From: JAWLDA01 sp041686855
Lineage (GTDB): Bacteria > Bacillota > Limnochordia > DTU080 > RSA5
Direction of reading: 5' to 3'
Assembly: GCA_041686855.1 (NCBI GenBank)
Contig: JAWLDA010000014.1
Coordinates: 32,844 to 96,843 of the forward strand
DNA length: 64,000 bases
Part shown: piece after piece, positions 41,634-50,232 of the stretch
Layout of the letters: every line of letters starts with the position of its first letter
Numbering within the stretch: the first letter of the stretch is position 1
Notes under the pieces: generated by a model
The model's database searches: none
The model's input: the letters and a program-made list of their open reading frames with translations, nothing else
Told to the model about the DNA's origin: nothing
Position numbers and translations under genes: made by a program

Positions 41634-42308
41634 TCAGGCAAATGGAATGACGCGTGTCAAAAAATTGTTAAGCTGTGCGGCAGGTCGTTCGATAGGATCC
41701 GCGTGACACACTTCCAACCGTAGCGGGTCGAGCTCCTGCAAGATCATGCTGCTTCTTAGCGCTTCGGGCATGTCACTCGTAAACATCGCCATGGGCTTGC
41801 GCAATTGCCCCCGCTTGGACATCACCAGATCGCCGCCAATCAGCACCCGGTCCTCCTCGTGGTAGTACACCACGTGACCGGGAGAATGGCCAGGCGTCAA
41901 GTAGGGTTTGAGTCCGGCCACCCGCTGGAGGCCGTCGCCGGGCACCTCAGGCAACGGGGCGACCATGCCTTTGGACACAGATGCCTGTGCCCTTTTTCGG
42001 CGCGGGTAAGGAGCCTCGCCTTCCATATAGGGAATCTCGATGAGATGGGCGTGAACCGGCACCGATGCATGCTTCAGGACGCCTTTGATCGCACCGACGT
42101 GATCCATATGGCCGTGGGTGAGAATGATCCGCTCGAGTGGTCCAACCCCGAGCCGCTCGATGGTACGCAAGATGCCCTTGGCCATGAATGAAAGGCCAGC
42201 ATCCACCAATGTGACGCCGTCATTCTCCCTGACCAGCCACACTCGAACCGGGATGACGGCCCACACCTTTAGTGCCCAAATATGCTCCGATACCCGCTCG
42301 ATCTTCAA
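41634..42308 (-). CDS. Metallo-beta-lactamase-fold hydrolase
   Basis: 224 residues; TTG 42308 with GGGAGG eight bases before, overlapping the stop of the NUDIX gene (TTGA). The metal motif is ILTHGHMDHVGAI (HxHxDH), then LTPGHSPGHVVYY and VLIGGDLV. DAGLSFMAKGILRTIERLGV is the usual start. Members include glyoxalase II-like and lactonase-like enzymes; this subgroup is broad and the substrate unknown. Confidence 0.93.
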   Translation of the reverse strand: MKIERVSEHIWALKVWAVIPVRVWLVRENDGVTLVDAGLSFMAKGILRTIERLGVGPLERIILTHGHMDHVGAIKGVLKHASVPVHAHLIEIPYMEGEAPYPRRKRAQASVSKGMVAPLPEVPGDGLQRVAGLKPYLTPGHSPGHVVYYHEEDRVLIGGDLVMSKRGQLRKPMAMFTSDMPEALRSSMILQELDPLRLEVCHADPIERPAAQLNNFLTRVIPFA

Positions 42309-42928
42309 TTCGCGTACCTCCCGATAGGCTGTTGGCTCTTATAATGCCGTCCAATCCGGCGCAACAACTCAACGGCTCGATCCAAGAAGCATCGCTGATC
42401 GGAGGCCAGGCGACGAATTGCCAATTTCTCGGGAGGTACAAACTCAACCGCTTCTTCCCACCCATCCGGATCGTCAAACTCTTGTGTGACGACTGTGCCT
42501 TTCACCGCGTACACGAGCTGGAGGAAGTCCGGGTATGGATACCGATAGCCATCCGGGCGCGGGGTGAGGTGCCGCATGTGCAAGAAACCAATGTACGCGG
42601 AGCTCTCGAGGGCGCACCCCGTCTCTTCCATGATCTCTCGACGCAAGGTGTCCGAGAGTGGTTCGTCCGGCTCGCGCCTTCCCCATGGGAGAATATGAGA
42701 TCCGTCGGCGTTGTGGAGAACAGCCACGCCGGACTCGGTAAACAGCACGGCCCGTACTGAGGTCACAAAGTCGAGCGGGGGAACGCGATCACAGAGATGA
42801 CAAGCCACTTGGAGTCGAATCCCGTTCGACCATTGAACTACGTGAACCACTTCCGGTTTCGTTGACCTTAGAAAGACCTGCAGGGCGGTAGAATCCATAA
42901 TCGAATCGTTTGGGCGTGGCGTCTCCAT
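42305..42928 (-). CDS. NUDIX hydrolase, long N-terminal extension
   Basis: 207 residues from ATG 42928 (GGGGAGG nine bases before). GRREPDEPLSDTLRREIMEE and TGC form the Nudix box; about 60 extra residues precede the domain (LQVACHLCDRVPPLDFVTSV). The C-terminal part is also long. It overlaps and is probably coupled to the metallo-beta-lactamase-fold gene. Confidence 0.85.
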   Translation of the reverse strand: METPRPNDSIMDSTALQVFLRSTKPEVVHVVQWSNGIRLQVACHLCDRVPPLDFVTSVRAVLFTESGVAVLHNADGSHILPWGRREPDEPLSDTLRREIMEETGCALESSAYIGFLHMRHLTPRPDGYRYPYPDFLQLVYAVKGTVVTQEFDDPDGWEEAVEFVPPEKLAIRRLASDQRCFLDRAVELLRRIGRHYKSQQPIGRYAN

Positions 42929-43058
42929 ATCCTTGAACCTCCCCACGAATGAGTTTGAAAGCAACAAGCGGATAGAGCCTGCCCGTTCTAAACGGTATAA
43001 TCAACAACGTGATCGAATGTCGGCGAGAACCAGACTGCGGTGATGGAGGTGAAGCCCC

Positions 43059-44117
43059 GTGTGTATCAACCCGATGAGCAACGAGCCTATGGACGAGGAA
43101 GCTCGTTGGAAGGCAGTTGTTCATCGAGATGTGCTCGCGGACGGTCTCTTCTTTTTTGGAGTCAAGACAACGGGGATCTATTGTCGACCAAGTTGTCCGG
43201 CTCGCCGCCCGAAACGGTCCAACGTTCTCTTTTTTGAAGATACCGCCTCCGCACGAGCGGCCGGATTCAGAGCATGCAAGAGGTGCTCACCGGATCACGT
43301 AAGCGAACAACCACTCTTGGTCGTCCGAGTGCTGCACCTCCTTATGGAGAACGAAACATCGCCCACTCTCAGGGAGATCGCAGACACTCTGGGTGTAAGC
43401 CCTTATCATGTGCAGCGTGTCTTCAAGCGCCTCACCGGACTCTCTCCCAAACAGGCAGCAACTGCCCTCCAGGCCGAACGATTTGAGAGCTCGCTTCGTC
43501 GGGGCAACTCGGTGTTTAACGCTCTCTTTGACGCGGGATACGGGTCAAGTCGGGCCCTGTATGAGCGAGTACGGCAGGACTTAGGGATGAGTCCGTCGGC
43601 GTACTCCCGCGGTGGTGACGGTGAGCAGATTCACTTCACCATAGCTACCAGTTCCCTCGGCCGCATGCTCGTAGCCAAAACACTTCACGGCATTTGCGCT
43701 CTCTGGTGGGGAGAAGAGAAGCAACTTCTCTCGTCGTTGCGCCAACGCTTTCCGCGGGCATCTATCGTCCGCAACGACGTTGCACTGGCCCCACTCGTAG
43801 AGCGCATAGACAAACATTTAACACATAATGGTCATCTCCCCGACGAGGCAGTTGATGCACGGGGAACGGAGTTTCAACGTCACGTCTGGAAGGCCTTGAT
43901 GCAAATCCCGATCGGTGAGACACGGACGTACACGCAGATTGCAGAGATGATCGGGCATCCCAAGGCGGTTCGAGCAGTTGCGAATGCATGTGCTGCTAAC
44001 CCAATCGCGCTCTTCATCCCATGTCACCGAGTGATCCGTTCAAACGGCGACCTTGCCGGGTACCGTTGGGGGCTCGAACGCAAAGAGACACTCCTTACTA
44101 GGGAACGTCGGACCTAA
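43059..44117 (+). CDS. ada: Bifunctional Ada protein: methylphosphotriester sensor and O6-alkylguanine transferase
   Basis: 352 residues; GTG 43059 with GGAGGTG nine bases before. N-terminal Ada zinc domain with Cys42, Cys46, Cys73 and Cys76 (YCRPSCPAR, ACKRC); AraC-type helix-turn-helix at about 95-190 (LGVSPYHVQRVFKRLTGLSP); C-terminal methyltransferase with PCHRV (Cys322) and FQRHVWKALMQIPIGETRTY. Methyl transfer to the N-terminal Cys turns Ada into an activator of the adaptive response. alkA lies 8 kb away on the same strand, a likely target. Confidence 0.96.
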   Translation: MCINPMSNEPMDEEARWKAVVHRDVLADGLFFFGVKTTGIYCRPSCPARRPKRSNVLFFEDTASARAAGFRACKRCSPDHVSEQPLLVVRVLHLLMENETSPTLREIADTLGVSPYHVQRVFKRLTGLSPKQAATALQAERFESSLRRGNSVFNALFDAGYGSSRALYERVRQDLGMSPSAYSRGGDGEQIHFTIATSSLGRMLVAKTLHGICALWWGEEKQLLSSLRQRFPRASIVRNDVALAPLVERIDKHLTHNGHLPDEAVDARGTEFQRHVWKALMQIPIGETRTYTQIAEMIGHPKAVRAVANACAANPIALFIPCHRVIRSNGDLAGYRWGLERKETLLTRERRT

Positions 44118-44157
44118 GACCGGCGAATGTCACCAGCAATATCGACGCGGCCTTCGC

Positions 44158-45009
44158 TCAAAATGGAGTAAACCCGATGCGACTAAAATCTTTCTCATGC
44201 ACGCTGATTTTCTCAACGTTGCCTGTCTCATCCTCTTTGACAAAGATGGCGTCGTCTTTCACGTCGACCAGCTTTCCAAGGTATTCACCGTTCAGCATCA
44301 CCATATGACCAATCTCCGCCAACTCGCCATTAATTCTACAGGCGGTGTCGTCCAGCATCCGGATTTTGGACGTCCCGGAACCTTTCTTGGATCTCATCGA
44401 TCGGTTGCGATCGGAGCGCTCTATTCTCGAAATACGGTTTGAAAGGTCTTCGATGGCGGACAAAATGACGCTCGCGTCACTCGACAACTCAACCTTCTGC
44501 TGCACCTCAGCCGGTTTGATGCTTAAGAGTTGAATGAGCGAATTAATCTCTTTGCCCTCCGCTGCAGCAGTCTCGGCCAGACTTCTTGCAACTGATTTGA
44601 CATCGTCAACGACCGAATCAACCCGCAACGAGTGCTCATACTCAACGTAACGGAGCCCTTGGATGTCAAAAATCTTCTCGGTCTGTGAATCCTTGATTAA
44701 CGTGACGGGCTTGTTAAAGGCTTGACGAATGCCAAGCTCATACAGCACATTGGGGTTTCTACCGCTCAGATCACAGATGGCCATTTCACTATCAATGAGT
44801 TTGGTGAGAATGTCGACGACGATGTAATTTGTGTTCGTGACATCGTCAGCCCTAACGGGTCGGTAACCAGCCTTTTCACAAGCGGGTCTGATTAAGAAAT
44901 CATAGACGCGCTGGAAGTGACCAGGATCATACTCCGGGGGATCGGAGATAGGCATGAGAACAAAACACGAAGGCAGCTCGACACCCTCTCCACTGCGATT
45001 TCTTGACAA
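44158..45009 (-). CDS. Deoxyribosyltransferase-fold protein with C-terminal small domain
   Basis: About 283 residues from TTG 45009 (GAGGGGG eight bases before; TTG 45030 is possible). ELPSCFVLMPISDPPEYDPG, then DDVTNTNYIVVDILTKLI, AICDLSGRNPNVLYELGIRQ and FNKPVTLIKDSQTEKIF fit the nucleoside 2-deoxyribosyltransferase/TIR-like Rossmann fold; NPNVLYELGIRQA is the catalytic-Glu region of this type. A coiled-coil linker (AIEDLSNRISRIERS) and a beta-rich end domain (LNGEYLGKLVDVKDDAIFVK) follow. Related proteins are found in nucleotide-based defence systems, but function is unproven here. A relic of a second copy is at 28145-28264. Confidence 0.75.
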   Translation of the reverse strand: MSRNRSGEGVELPSCFVLMPISDPPEYDPGHFQRVYDFLIRPACEKAGYRPVRADDVTNTNYIVVDILTKLIDSEMAICDLSGRNPNVLYELGIRQAFNKPVTLIKDSQTEKIFDIQGLRYVEYEHSLRVDSVVDDVKSVARSLAETAAAEGKEINSLIQLLSIKPAEVQQKVELSSDASVILSAIEDLSNRISRIERSDRNRSMRSKKGSGTSKIRMLDDTACRINGELAEIGHMVMLNGEYLGKLVDVKDDAIFVKEDETGNVEKISVHEKDFSRIGFTPF

Positions 45010-45166
45010 GAGAGCTACCCCCTCTCGCAAGCGCCGACGCGTGAAAGCTACGGCGTACGCCAGCCCGATGACTTCCTACTTGAAAATTCCCTTTAAGGAA
45101 ACTGTATGCCGACCACCTTCAAATTGAAACACTTCCCGGCTCGGCCTACCCTTCTTAACCGAGTCA

Positions 45167-45556
45167 CTACTCGACTTGCGTCGCAATCCACCACGTGTTT
45201 CCTCCGGGGTCCCTAACGCCACACCGCCTACCTGGGTCATCCCCTCGTTGCTGAGGCTCCTGCACCGACACACCACCCGCTTTAAGTGCTCTCCGATAAG
45301 TCGCATCAACGTCGGGAACGTAGACATGTAGGTGTGATTGGTACGGCGGCCAATTGGGCCCCCCATCACTAATCATGACGACCGTGTCGTCAATACACAC
45401 TTCAGCATGCACGATGGCCCCCTCCGGACCATTACAACCACGCAGCGCTTTCGCGCCAAAGGTCTCTTGGAGAAAGTCGATAACGCGCTTTGCGCCATCG
45501 ACCACCAAGTACGGAGAGACAGACGAGTACGTCTCAGGTTTCCACTTACGACTCAT
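45167..45556 (-). CDS. VOC protein, PhnB-like
   Basis: 129 residues. YSSVSPYLVVDGAKRVIDFL and QETFGAKALRGCNGPEG open the fold; VVMISDGGPNWPPYQSHLHV and DDPGRRCGVRDPGGNTWWIA follow in the order typical of the PhnB/YaeR-like group (HVYVPDVDATYRRALKAGG). The start overlaps the stop of the AadA-like gene as ATGA. Confidence 0.92.
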   Translation of the reverse strand: MSRKWKPETYSSVSPYLVVDGAKRVIDFLQETFGAKALRGCNGPEGAIVHAEVCIDDTVVMISDGGPNWPPYQSHLHVYVPDVDATYRRALKAGGVSVQEPQQRGDDPGRRCGVRDPGGNTWWIATQVE

Positions 45557-46344
45557 TGATGAACCTCCTTAAGCAACGCCTTGATCTCGACGACCATACA
45601 CTCTGCTAACGGGGCAAGGCACTCTTTCACATCGCCCCAACCTTCCTCCCGATCAGCGAGGTAAATCGCCCGAGCGCGGGCGAGCAAGGGCCTGTGGATC
45701 GCAGGCAATCGTCCCAACGCCCAGTCTGCAGCGTCATCCTTTGACCGGATGACACCCGTTTCGAGGGTGCTCCATATGCGAGCGAGGGTGAGAATCACAT
45801 TACGGGTATCACTCTCAATTTCGCTGCGAAGCCTATCGAGATCGCCTACCATGGCTCGTAGGGTGTCATCGAAAGGAACTGGTTCAAAAAGTTGATTCGG
45901 TGGTGGACCAAATAGAGGCGTATCCCCGAGGATAACCATTGAGATCAACAGAGCCAAGTCTGGATCTACCTTGGTTGGCCACGGCTCGATGTTTCCGCTC
46001 TCAAAGTCGCTCCTCAACCAATCTCCGTATTGGAAGTCGAAACGAGGGGGGTAACGCCACGGTATCACGTCACGCCCAACGACGATGGTCAGCTCAACGC
46101 GGCGCCATACTCCATCGGGGGTGTTTCGTCCCGACATGGAGAGGAGGCACGTCACGAGATGTTCTTTCTCGGCGTACGTTGTCGGTCGCTTCGCAACCAC
46201 CAAGACATCGAGATCGCTCTCGGGGCGAAGACCGCCAAGTACCGCCGAACCGAATAGGTAGGCGCCCACGGCATCGGAACCGAGCACATCCCTAACAAGC
46301 ACGAGGACGCGATCGAGCTGCTGTTGGTCGCTCTCACTCAACAT
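45553..46344 (-). CDS. AadA/ANT(9)-like aminoglycoside nucleotidyltransferase
   Basis: 263 residues, the exact size of AadA-type enzymes. YLFGSAVLGGLRPESDLDVL holds the GS (32-33) and metal-binding Asp44 and Asp46; RRVELTIVV holds Glu84, equivalent to the catalytic base Glu87 of AadA. In the C-terminal domain NVILTLARIWSTLETGVIRS KDDAADWAL is the family signature around the drug site. By family it should adenylylate streptomycin and/or spectinomycin. The VOC gene is translationally coupled to it. Confidence 0.92.
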   Translation of the reverse strand: MLSESDQQQLDRVLVLVRDVLGSDAVGAYLFGSAVLGGLRPESDLDVLVVAKRPTTYAEKEHLVTCLLSMSGRNTPDGVWRRVELTIVVGRDVIPWRYPPRFDFQYGDWLRSDFESGNIEPWPTKVDPDLALLISMVILGDTPLFGPPPNQLFEPVPFDDTLRAMVGDLDRLRSEIESDTRNVILTLARIWSTLETGVIRSKDDAADWALGRLPAIHRPLLARARAIYLADREEGWGDVKECLAPLAECMVVEIKALLKEVHQ

Positions 46345-46469
46345 GGTGACTCTACCCCTTCCATCAGAAGTAACAGGTGGATCTCAATGGCGTGTCAGTT
46401 GAGAGGTTTGCCTAACCCGGTAAGAAGTCTTGCAGAACCTAATCCGACGCGTTAACCCCTACGTTCTGT

Positions 46470-47009
46470 TCAGGAATTCCCACCCAGGTTAAACTCGAAC
46501 AGCTCATGGACCGGGCGAAATTCGATGAGCCCTATCGAACGGAGCTGCGCAGGTCCAAAGACGCCGCTCTCCAACGTGATTTCTGTAGCTCGATACAACA
46601 GCGGCCGTGAGACATCCGAAGCCACAGTGCAATGTGGCACCCACCGCCCCGGGCGATAGTACGGATTCACCGGCAATCCGAGCTCTTGAATGTTTCGGTA
46701 GACTTCCCGATACAACTCGATGAGCCCATCCGCCATGGAAGGCGCAAGGAATACGACACCTTCTGCGGTAGGGAACGTCCCCACCGCAGCGAGATTCAAC
46801 TCGATAGGTTCGCCTGCGAGCGCCGTCTGACGCAAAACGTTTTCAAGCGCGCTCGGAACAACATCGTTGAGTACCGCCAAACTGATGTGAGGTCGGGACC
46901 CGATGGAAGGCAAGACAGCGCTCACGTCTTGAGCGGCCAGCTCATCCCACAACTGGGAGACCCGCTTCTCGGTCTCTCGATCAAAATATAGCTCGATCGC
47001 GTACCCCAC
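46470..47009 (-). CDS. 2'-5' RNA ligase / LigT-like 2H phosphoesterase
   Basis: 179 residues with both catalytic motifs: RPHISLAV (His41) and VPHCTVAS (His126). MGYAIELYFDRETEKRVSQL and the loop PTAEGVVFLAPSMAD agree with the bacterial 2H group. These enzymes open or join 2',3'-cyclic phosphates in RNA or nucleotides. It overlaps the decayed NmrA-like gene by about 20 bases. Confidence 0.9.
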   Translation of the reverse strand: MGYAIELYFDRETEKRVSQLWDELAAQDVSAVLPSIGSRPHISLAVLNDVVPSALENVLRQTALAGEPIELNLAAVGTFPTAEGVVFLAPSMADGLIELYREVYRNIQELGLPVNPYYRPGRWVPHCTVASDVSRPLLYRATEITLESGVFGPAQLRSIGLIEFRPVHELFEFNLGGNS

Positions 47010-47563
47010 TTGCCCCCACTCCTTGCCTGCATCCCTGCAACGGACTCTCTGGAAATGCGTTAGTGACGACAGTCCGTATGGTTGCCCGCCGCCCTCGAAC
47101 GCGCAGATACACCTCGGTCATCTCCTCGATCGAATGGATCTCAGGTCCTCCCAAATCTTGTATCCGGCCCCACGTCAATCGACTGAAAGCGCATTCCAGC
47201 CGGAACAGAGACCGCGGCGTCAGCGTCGGTCTCTTCCGATTGAATGATTCCCAGAACCAAGTCATGAAATTGTGTGGTTCGCACGATTGTCCAAGGCAGC
47301 AGGTCCGACTCAATTAAGCCCTCAACGTCTACCATGCGCGAGTTGCGTGGGGCGCTCGCACAATGCACGATAGAGTCTACTCCCGCAACCGCTTCGTGTA
47401 TTCCCCGCCCTGTGGTGAGGTCTCCCTTGACCACGTCGACACCTGAGGCGAATGGCGCTTCGCTTTGGTGACCGAGGACGCGGGTACGATCCTTGTCAGA
47501 TAATCGCTCAACCACTGCACGGCCAAGGGTTCCTGTTCCCCCAGTGACTAACACGGTGCCCAT
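46990..47563 (-). pseudogene. NmrA-like NAD(P)-binding protein with at least two internal deletions
   Basis: Starts well from ATG 47563: GTVLVTGGTGTLGRAVVERL, VVKGDLTTGRGIHEAVAGVD. After SIVHCASAPRNSRMVDVEG it jumps to SDLLPWTIVRTTQFHDLVL, losing about 55 residues (the LLEAA..RAKLAVE region with the active-site segment). After GMRFQSIDVG the frame breaks; in the next frame IQDLGGPEIHSIEEMTEVYL and RVRGRRATIRTVV resume the family's end, again with a gap of about 20 residues. The gene cannot make a working enzyme. Confidence 0.75.
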
Positions 47564-47648
47564 CTCGAATCTTCCTTTCAACTCCTCAGGGCTCAGTATG
47601 GAGCAAGCCTTTTACATCGAGGTTGATAGGGGATCGGCGCCATCTGTG

Positions 47649-48284
47649 TCACTTCACCATGACACCTCGGTACAGGTAGCCTAGGGTCCTGGGAGTCTGC
47701 TCGGCGTAAAACTCCTCCATCGTCTCGACTTGCCAGGGTAGAGTCTCAACCAATTCGCGCATGTTGCGATTTAGGTGGCATCCGTCCGCGAGTCGCCGTT
47801 GGATCGGCGTCAGCCAGTGTTGCCACTTTCGGACGGCTGCCTCCCCACTCAAACCGTGCTCTAGAAAGAAAAAACGGCCTCCCGGTGTGAGAACCCGATA
47901 CACTTCACGCAAAGCCTTGTCCACGTCCGGGATGCTGCACAGCGTCCACGTACTGACAACACTGTCAAAAGCCTCGTCCCCAAAGGGAATCGATTGAGCG
48001 TCCGCCACCGTTAGGTTCACGTTGACTCCACTTGAGGCAATGCGCTTCTCAGCAAGCGCTCGCATGCCCGGATTTGGATCGAGCGCTATGATCTCCCGTA
48101 CATGTTCCGGATAATACTCGAGATTGAGCCCCGTACCAAAGCCAATCTCAAGCACTCGACCGGTGACGCGGTTCAGCGTCGCGATTCGGTACTGTGCCAG
48201 GGATGGCGACGCCATTCCACAATTCATGAGGCGCGGAAATAGAAATTTGCGATACAGACCCACGGTCAACATCCCCTCGGCCAT
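47649..48284 (-). CDS. Class I methyltransferase, UbiE/METTL7-like
   Basis: 211 residues. LYRKFLFPRLMNCGMASPSL is the family's N-terminus, RVLEIGFGTGLNLEYYP motif I, IIALDPNPGMRALAEKR motif II, FDSVVSTWTLCSIPDVDKAL motif IV and FFFLEHGLSGEAAVRKWQHW the downstream block typical of phospholipid/thiol methyltransferase-like proteins. It is likely to methylate a small or lipid-like acceptor. Confidence 0.92.
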   Translation of the reverse strand: MAEGMLTVGLYRKFLFPRLMNCGMASPSLAQYRIATLNRVTGRVLEIGFGTGLNLEYYPEHVREIIALDPNPGMRALAEKRIASSGVNVNLTVADAQSIPFGDEAFDSVVSTWTLCSIPDVDKALREVYRVLTPGGRFFFLEHGLSGEAAVRKWQHWLTPIQRRLADGCHLNRNMRELVETLPWQVETMEEFYAEQTPRTLGYLYRGVMVK

Positions 48285-48309
48285 GCTGCCTCACATTTCA
48301 ATCTTCCCT

Positions 48310-48870
48310 TCAGAGCCGTTTCGCCATGAGGATGTCATGCTTCCCCAACCCGTCTACATCTGGGAACACCCCAGTGACCGAGTAACCAAGTCGTTGATAG
48401 AACGTGAACGGATGGCCGTGTGTGGCAGTCAGCGTTTGGAGGGTTCCCAGTACGTCAGGGTACAGATCCCGACCGTATAGATTTGTGCCGCCGAAATCGT
48501 CATCTGTCCCTAACCAGATTGTGATCACACCGTCGGCCCGGGCAAGCTCCTCCAATGCGCCAACCAGACGACGGCCCCAACCTTGGCGTTGGTAAGCTGG
48601 ATCAACGACCAGGGGGTGCAGTTCCCACTGGAATTCAGAATGGCGGATTGCTCCGATCCAGCCACGGACGTGACCGTCCTCCAGCGCAAGGAGGGCGAGC
48701 CGTTCCGGATCCTCGAGAAACGAGTCGACCTCCTCCGTCGCGGATGGCAGGTCGGACCAAGCGGATGGGACATGCACCAGGGCTTCGACGAGAATCCGGA
48801 CTGCTTCCACCCTCTCAGCCCTATTCACTTCCTCGAGTCTAATGATCCTTCTCACGTTTCGCATCTCCAT
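48310..48870 (-). CDS. AAC(6')-like GNAT acetyltransferase
   Basis: 186 residues. WELHPLVVDPAYQRQGWGRR is strand 4 plus the acetyl-CoA loop (QRQGWG); WLGTDDDFGGTNLYGRDLYP, HGHPFTFYQRLGYSVTGVFP and GLGKHDILMAKRL match block by block the AAC(6')-I group of aminoglycoside acetyltransferases (LGTDDE..TSL, HPYxFYxxxG, KPDIxMAKR). This makes 6'-N-acetylation of an aminoglycoside likely, but only assay can tell. It overlaps the HAD gene by 19 bases. Confidence 0.82.
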   Translation of the reverse strand: MEMRNVRRIIRLEEVNRAERVEAVRILVEALVHVPSAWSDLPSATEEVDSFLEDPERLALLALEDGHVRGWIGAIRHSEFQWELHPLVVDPAYQRQGWGRRLVGALEELARADGVITIWLGTDDDFGGTNLYGRDLYPDVLGTLQTLTATHGHPFTFYQRLGYSVTGVFPDVDGLGKHDILMAKRL

Positions 48871-49595
48871 CGTCCTTGACCACGTGCAATCCTTACAACC
48901 TCCGAAAGATCTCTGACCGTCCAGTCCGGAGTCTTCTCGGGTCGACTTGGTACGTTCACGGCACCACTGCGGACAATCAAGACACTGTGTAGACCGGCCG
49001 CATTTGCTCCGGCAATGTCATTTGGGAGTGAGTCGCCTACGTATATCGCCTCGCGGGACTGAATCCCGACCCCAGTAAGCGCTGCATCAAAGATCCGCCG
49101 ATCGGGTTTCCTGTGTCCTACCTCATCCGAAATCCACAGCGAGTCCACCCTATCTAACAGCCCAAGCTTCTGAACGGTCGAACGTTGACTATCGAGATGT
49201 CCATCGGCAGCGCCGTTGGTGATAATCCCTACGTGGAACGTCCGACGTAGCGTTGCTAATGTGCACTCGACATCTGCAAAGAACCTCATGGCACGTAACC
49301 TCGCCGTCGCCAAAACGTGATTGAGCTCGTCAGCAAATTGAGGGTCTAATTGACCCAATCGGCTAAGAAAGATAAAAAACCGCTGATCCCGCACTTCTGC
49401 CATCCGAAGCTCTCCAGCACCGAGCGCGGCAAGCAACTCTCGGTTCACTTCTTGCCACGTCGCAAATGCTTGGTGTACGTTAATATCGGGGAACCGGGCC
49501 TGCAGCAGATCGAAAGCAGATGCTACGCCCGCACTCCACGCCGCCTTGGCGTCACAGAGCGTGTCATCAAGGTCAAAGAAGACAGCAGCTAACAT
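48852..49595 (-). CDS. HAD-like phosphatase
   Basis: 247 residues with a complete HAD core: VFFDLDDTLCDA (Asp-x-Asp-x-Thr), VGIITNGAADGH (motif II), GHRKPDRRIFDAAL (Lys) and AIYVGDSLPNDIAGANAAGL (motif IV). The cap is helical (C1), as in YjjG-type nucleotidases and phosphoglycolate phosphatase. A housecleaning nucleotidase role is plausible. The AAC(6')-like gene starts before this one ends. Confidence 0.93.
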   Translation of the reverse strand: MLAAVFFDLDDTLCDAKAAWSAGVASAFDLLQARFPDINVHQAFATWQEVNRELLAALGAGELRMAEVRDQRFFIFLSRLGQLDPQFADELNHVLATARLRAMRFFADVECTLATLRRTFHVGIITNGAADGHLDSQRSTVQKLGLLDRVDSLWISDEVGHRKPDRRIFDAALTGVGIQSREAIYVGDSLPNDIAGANAAGLHSVLIVRSGAVNVPSRPEKTPDWTVRDLSEVVRIARGQGRWRCET

Positions 49596-49639
49596 TTGGT
49601 TGCGCCCTTTATCATTGGACGACGCCTAACACGATTGCT

Positions 49640-50131
49640 TCACGAGTTGTACGCCTTCTCAAGCTCAGCGATATCGATTTTTACCATCTTAAGGACCGCG
49701 TCCGATACACGCTTTGAGCGAGATGCGTCCTTGTCACGCATCATCTCATCCAATACGGCAGGTACGATCTGCCATCTCAGGCCAAAGCGGTCGATGAGCC
49801 AGCCGCATGCCTGCTCTTTGCCTCCGCCCTCAAGAAGGGCATCCCAGTATCGGTCCAGCTCAGCCTGATCGTCGCAATGCACCACCATCGAGATCGCGTC
49901 GTTGAACTCATGGTGTGGCCCTGCACTAATCGCCTGAAAGCGCTGACCAAAGAGTGTGAAATCGACCACCGTGACTGATCCTGCAGGTCCGCTCGGCGAC
50001 TCACTCAATAGCGGCGTGATGGAGTCTACCCGTGAGTCAGGAAAGATTGAGACGTAGAATCGGGCCGCCTCTTCAGCTTCCTCCACGTACCAGAGATGCG
50101 GAAAAATCTTCGAGTTACCTTTCAACGTCAT
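49640..50131 (-). CDS. VOC protein, PhnB/3-demethylubiquinone-methyltransferase-like
   Basis: 163 residues from ATG 50131 (GAGGAG seven bases upstream). KIFPHLWYVEEAEEAARFYV, SVTVVDFTLFGQRFQAISAG, FNDAISMVVHCDDQAELDRY, CGWLIDRFGLRWQIVP and MRDKDASRSKRVSDAVLKM are all typical of this VOC group. The older methyltransferase name is misleading; no SAM site exists. Confidence 0.93.
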   Translation of the reverse strand: MTLKGNSKIFPHLWYVEEAEEAARFYVSIFPDSRVDSITPLLSESPSGPAGSVTVVDFTLFGQRFQAISAGPHHEFNDAISMVVHCDDQAELDRYWDALLEGGGKEQACGWLIDRFGLRWQIVPAVLDEMMRDKDASRSKRVSDAVLKMVKIDIAELEKAYNS

Positions 50132-50232
50132 GATCTGACTCCTCACAGTCTCGTTATTATCCGCTTAACGACAGCCCCGCAATAGGCGGCCGGTGTTCTA
50201 CTTGACTTGAATTGCTCCTTGCTGCGCAATCG

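Noticed and set aside
45076..45166. A frame end reading KKGRPSREVFQFEGGRHTVS before a stop, between the deoxyribosyltransferase-like and VOC genes
   Set aside because: Possibly another C-terminal relic, but the upstream part lies inside the VOC gene in another frame and no family was recognised.
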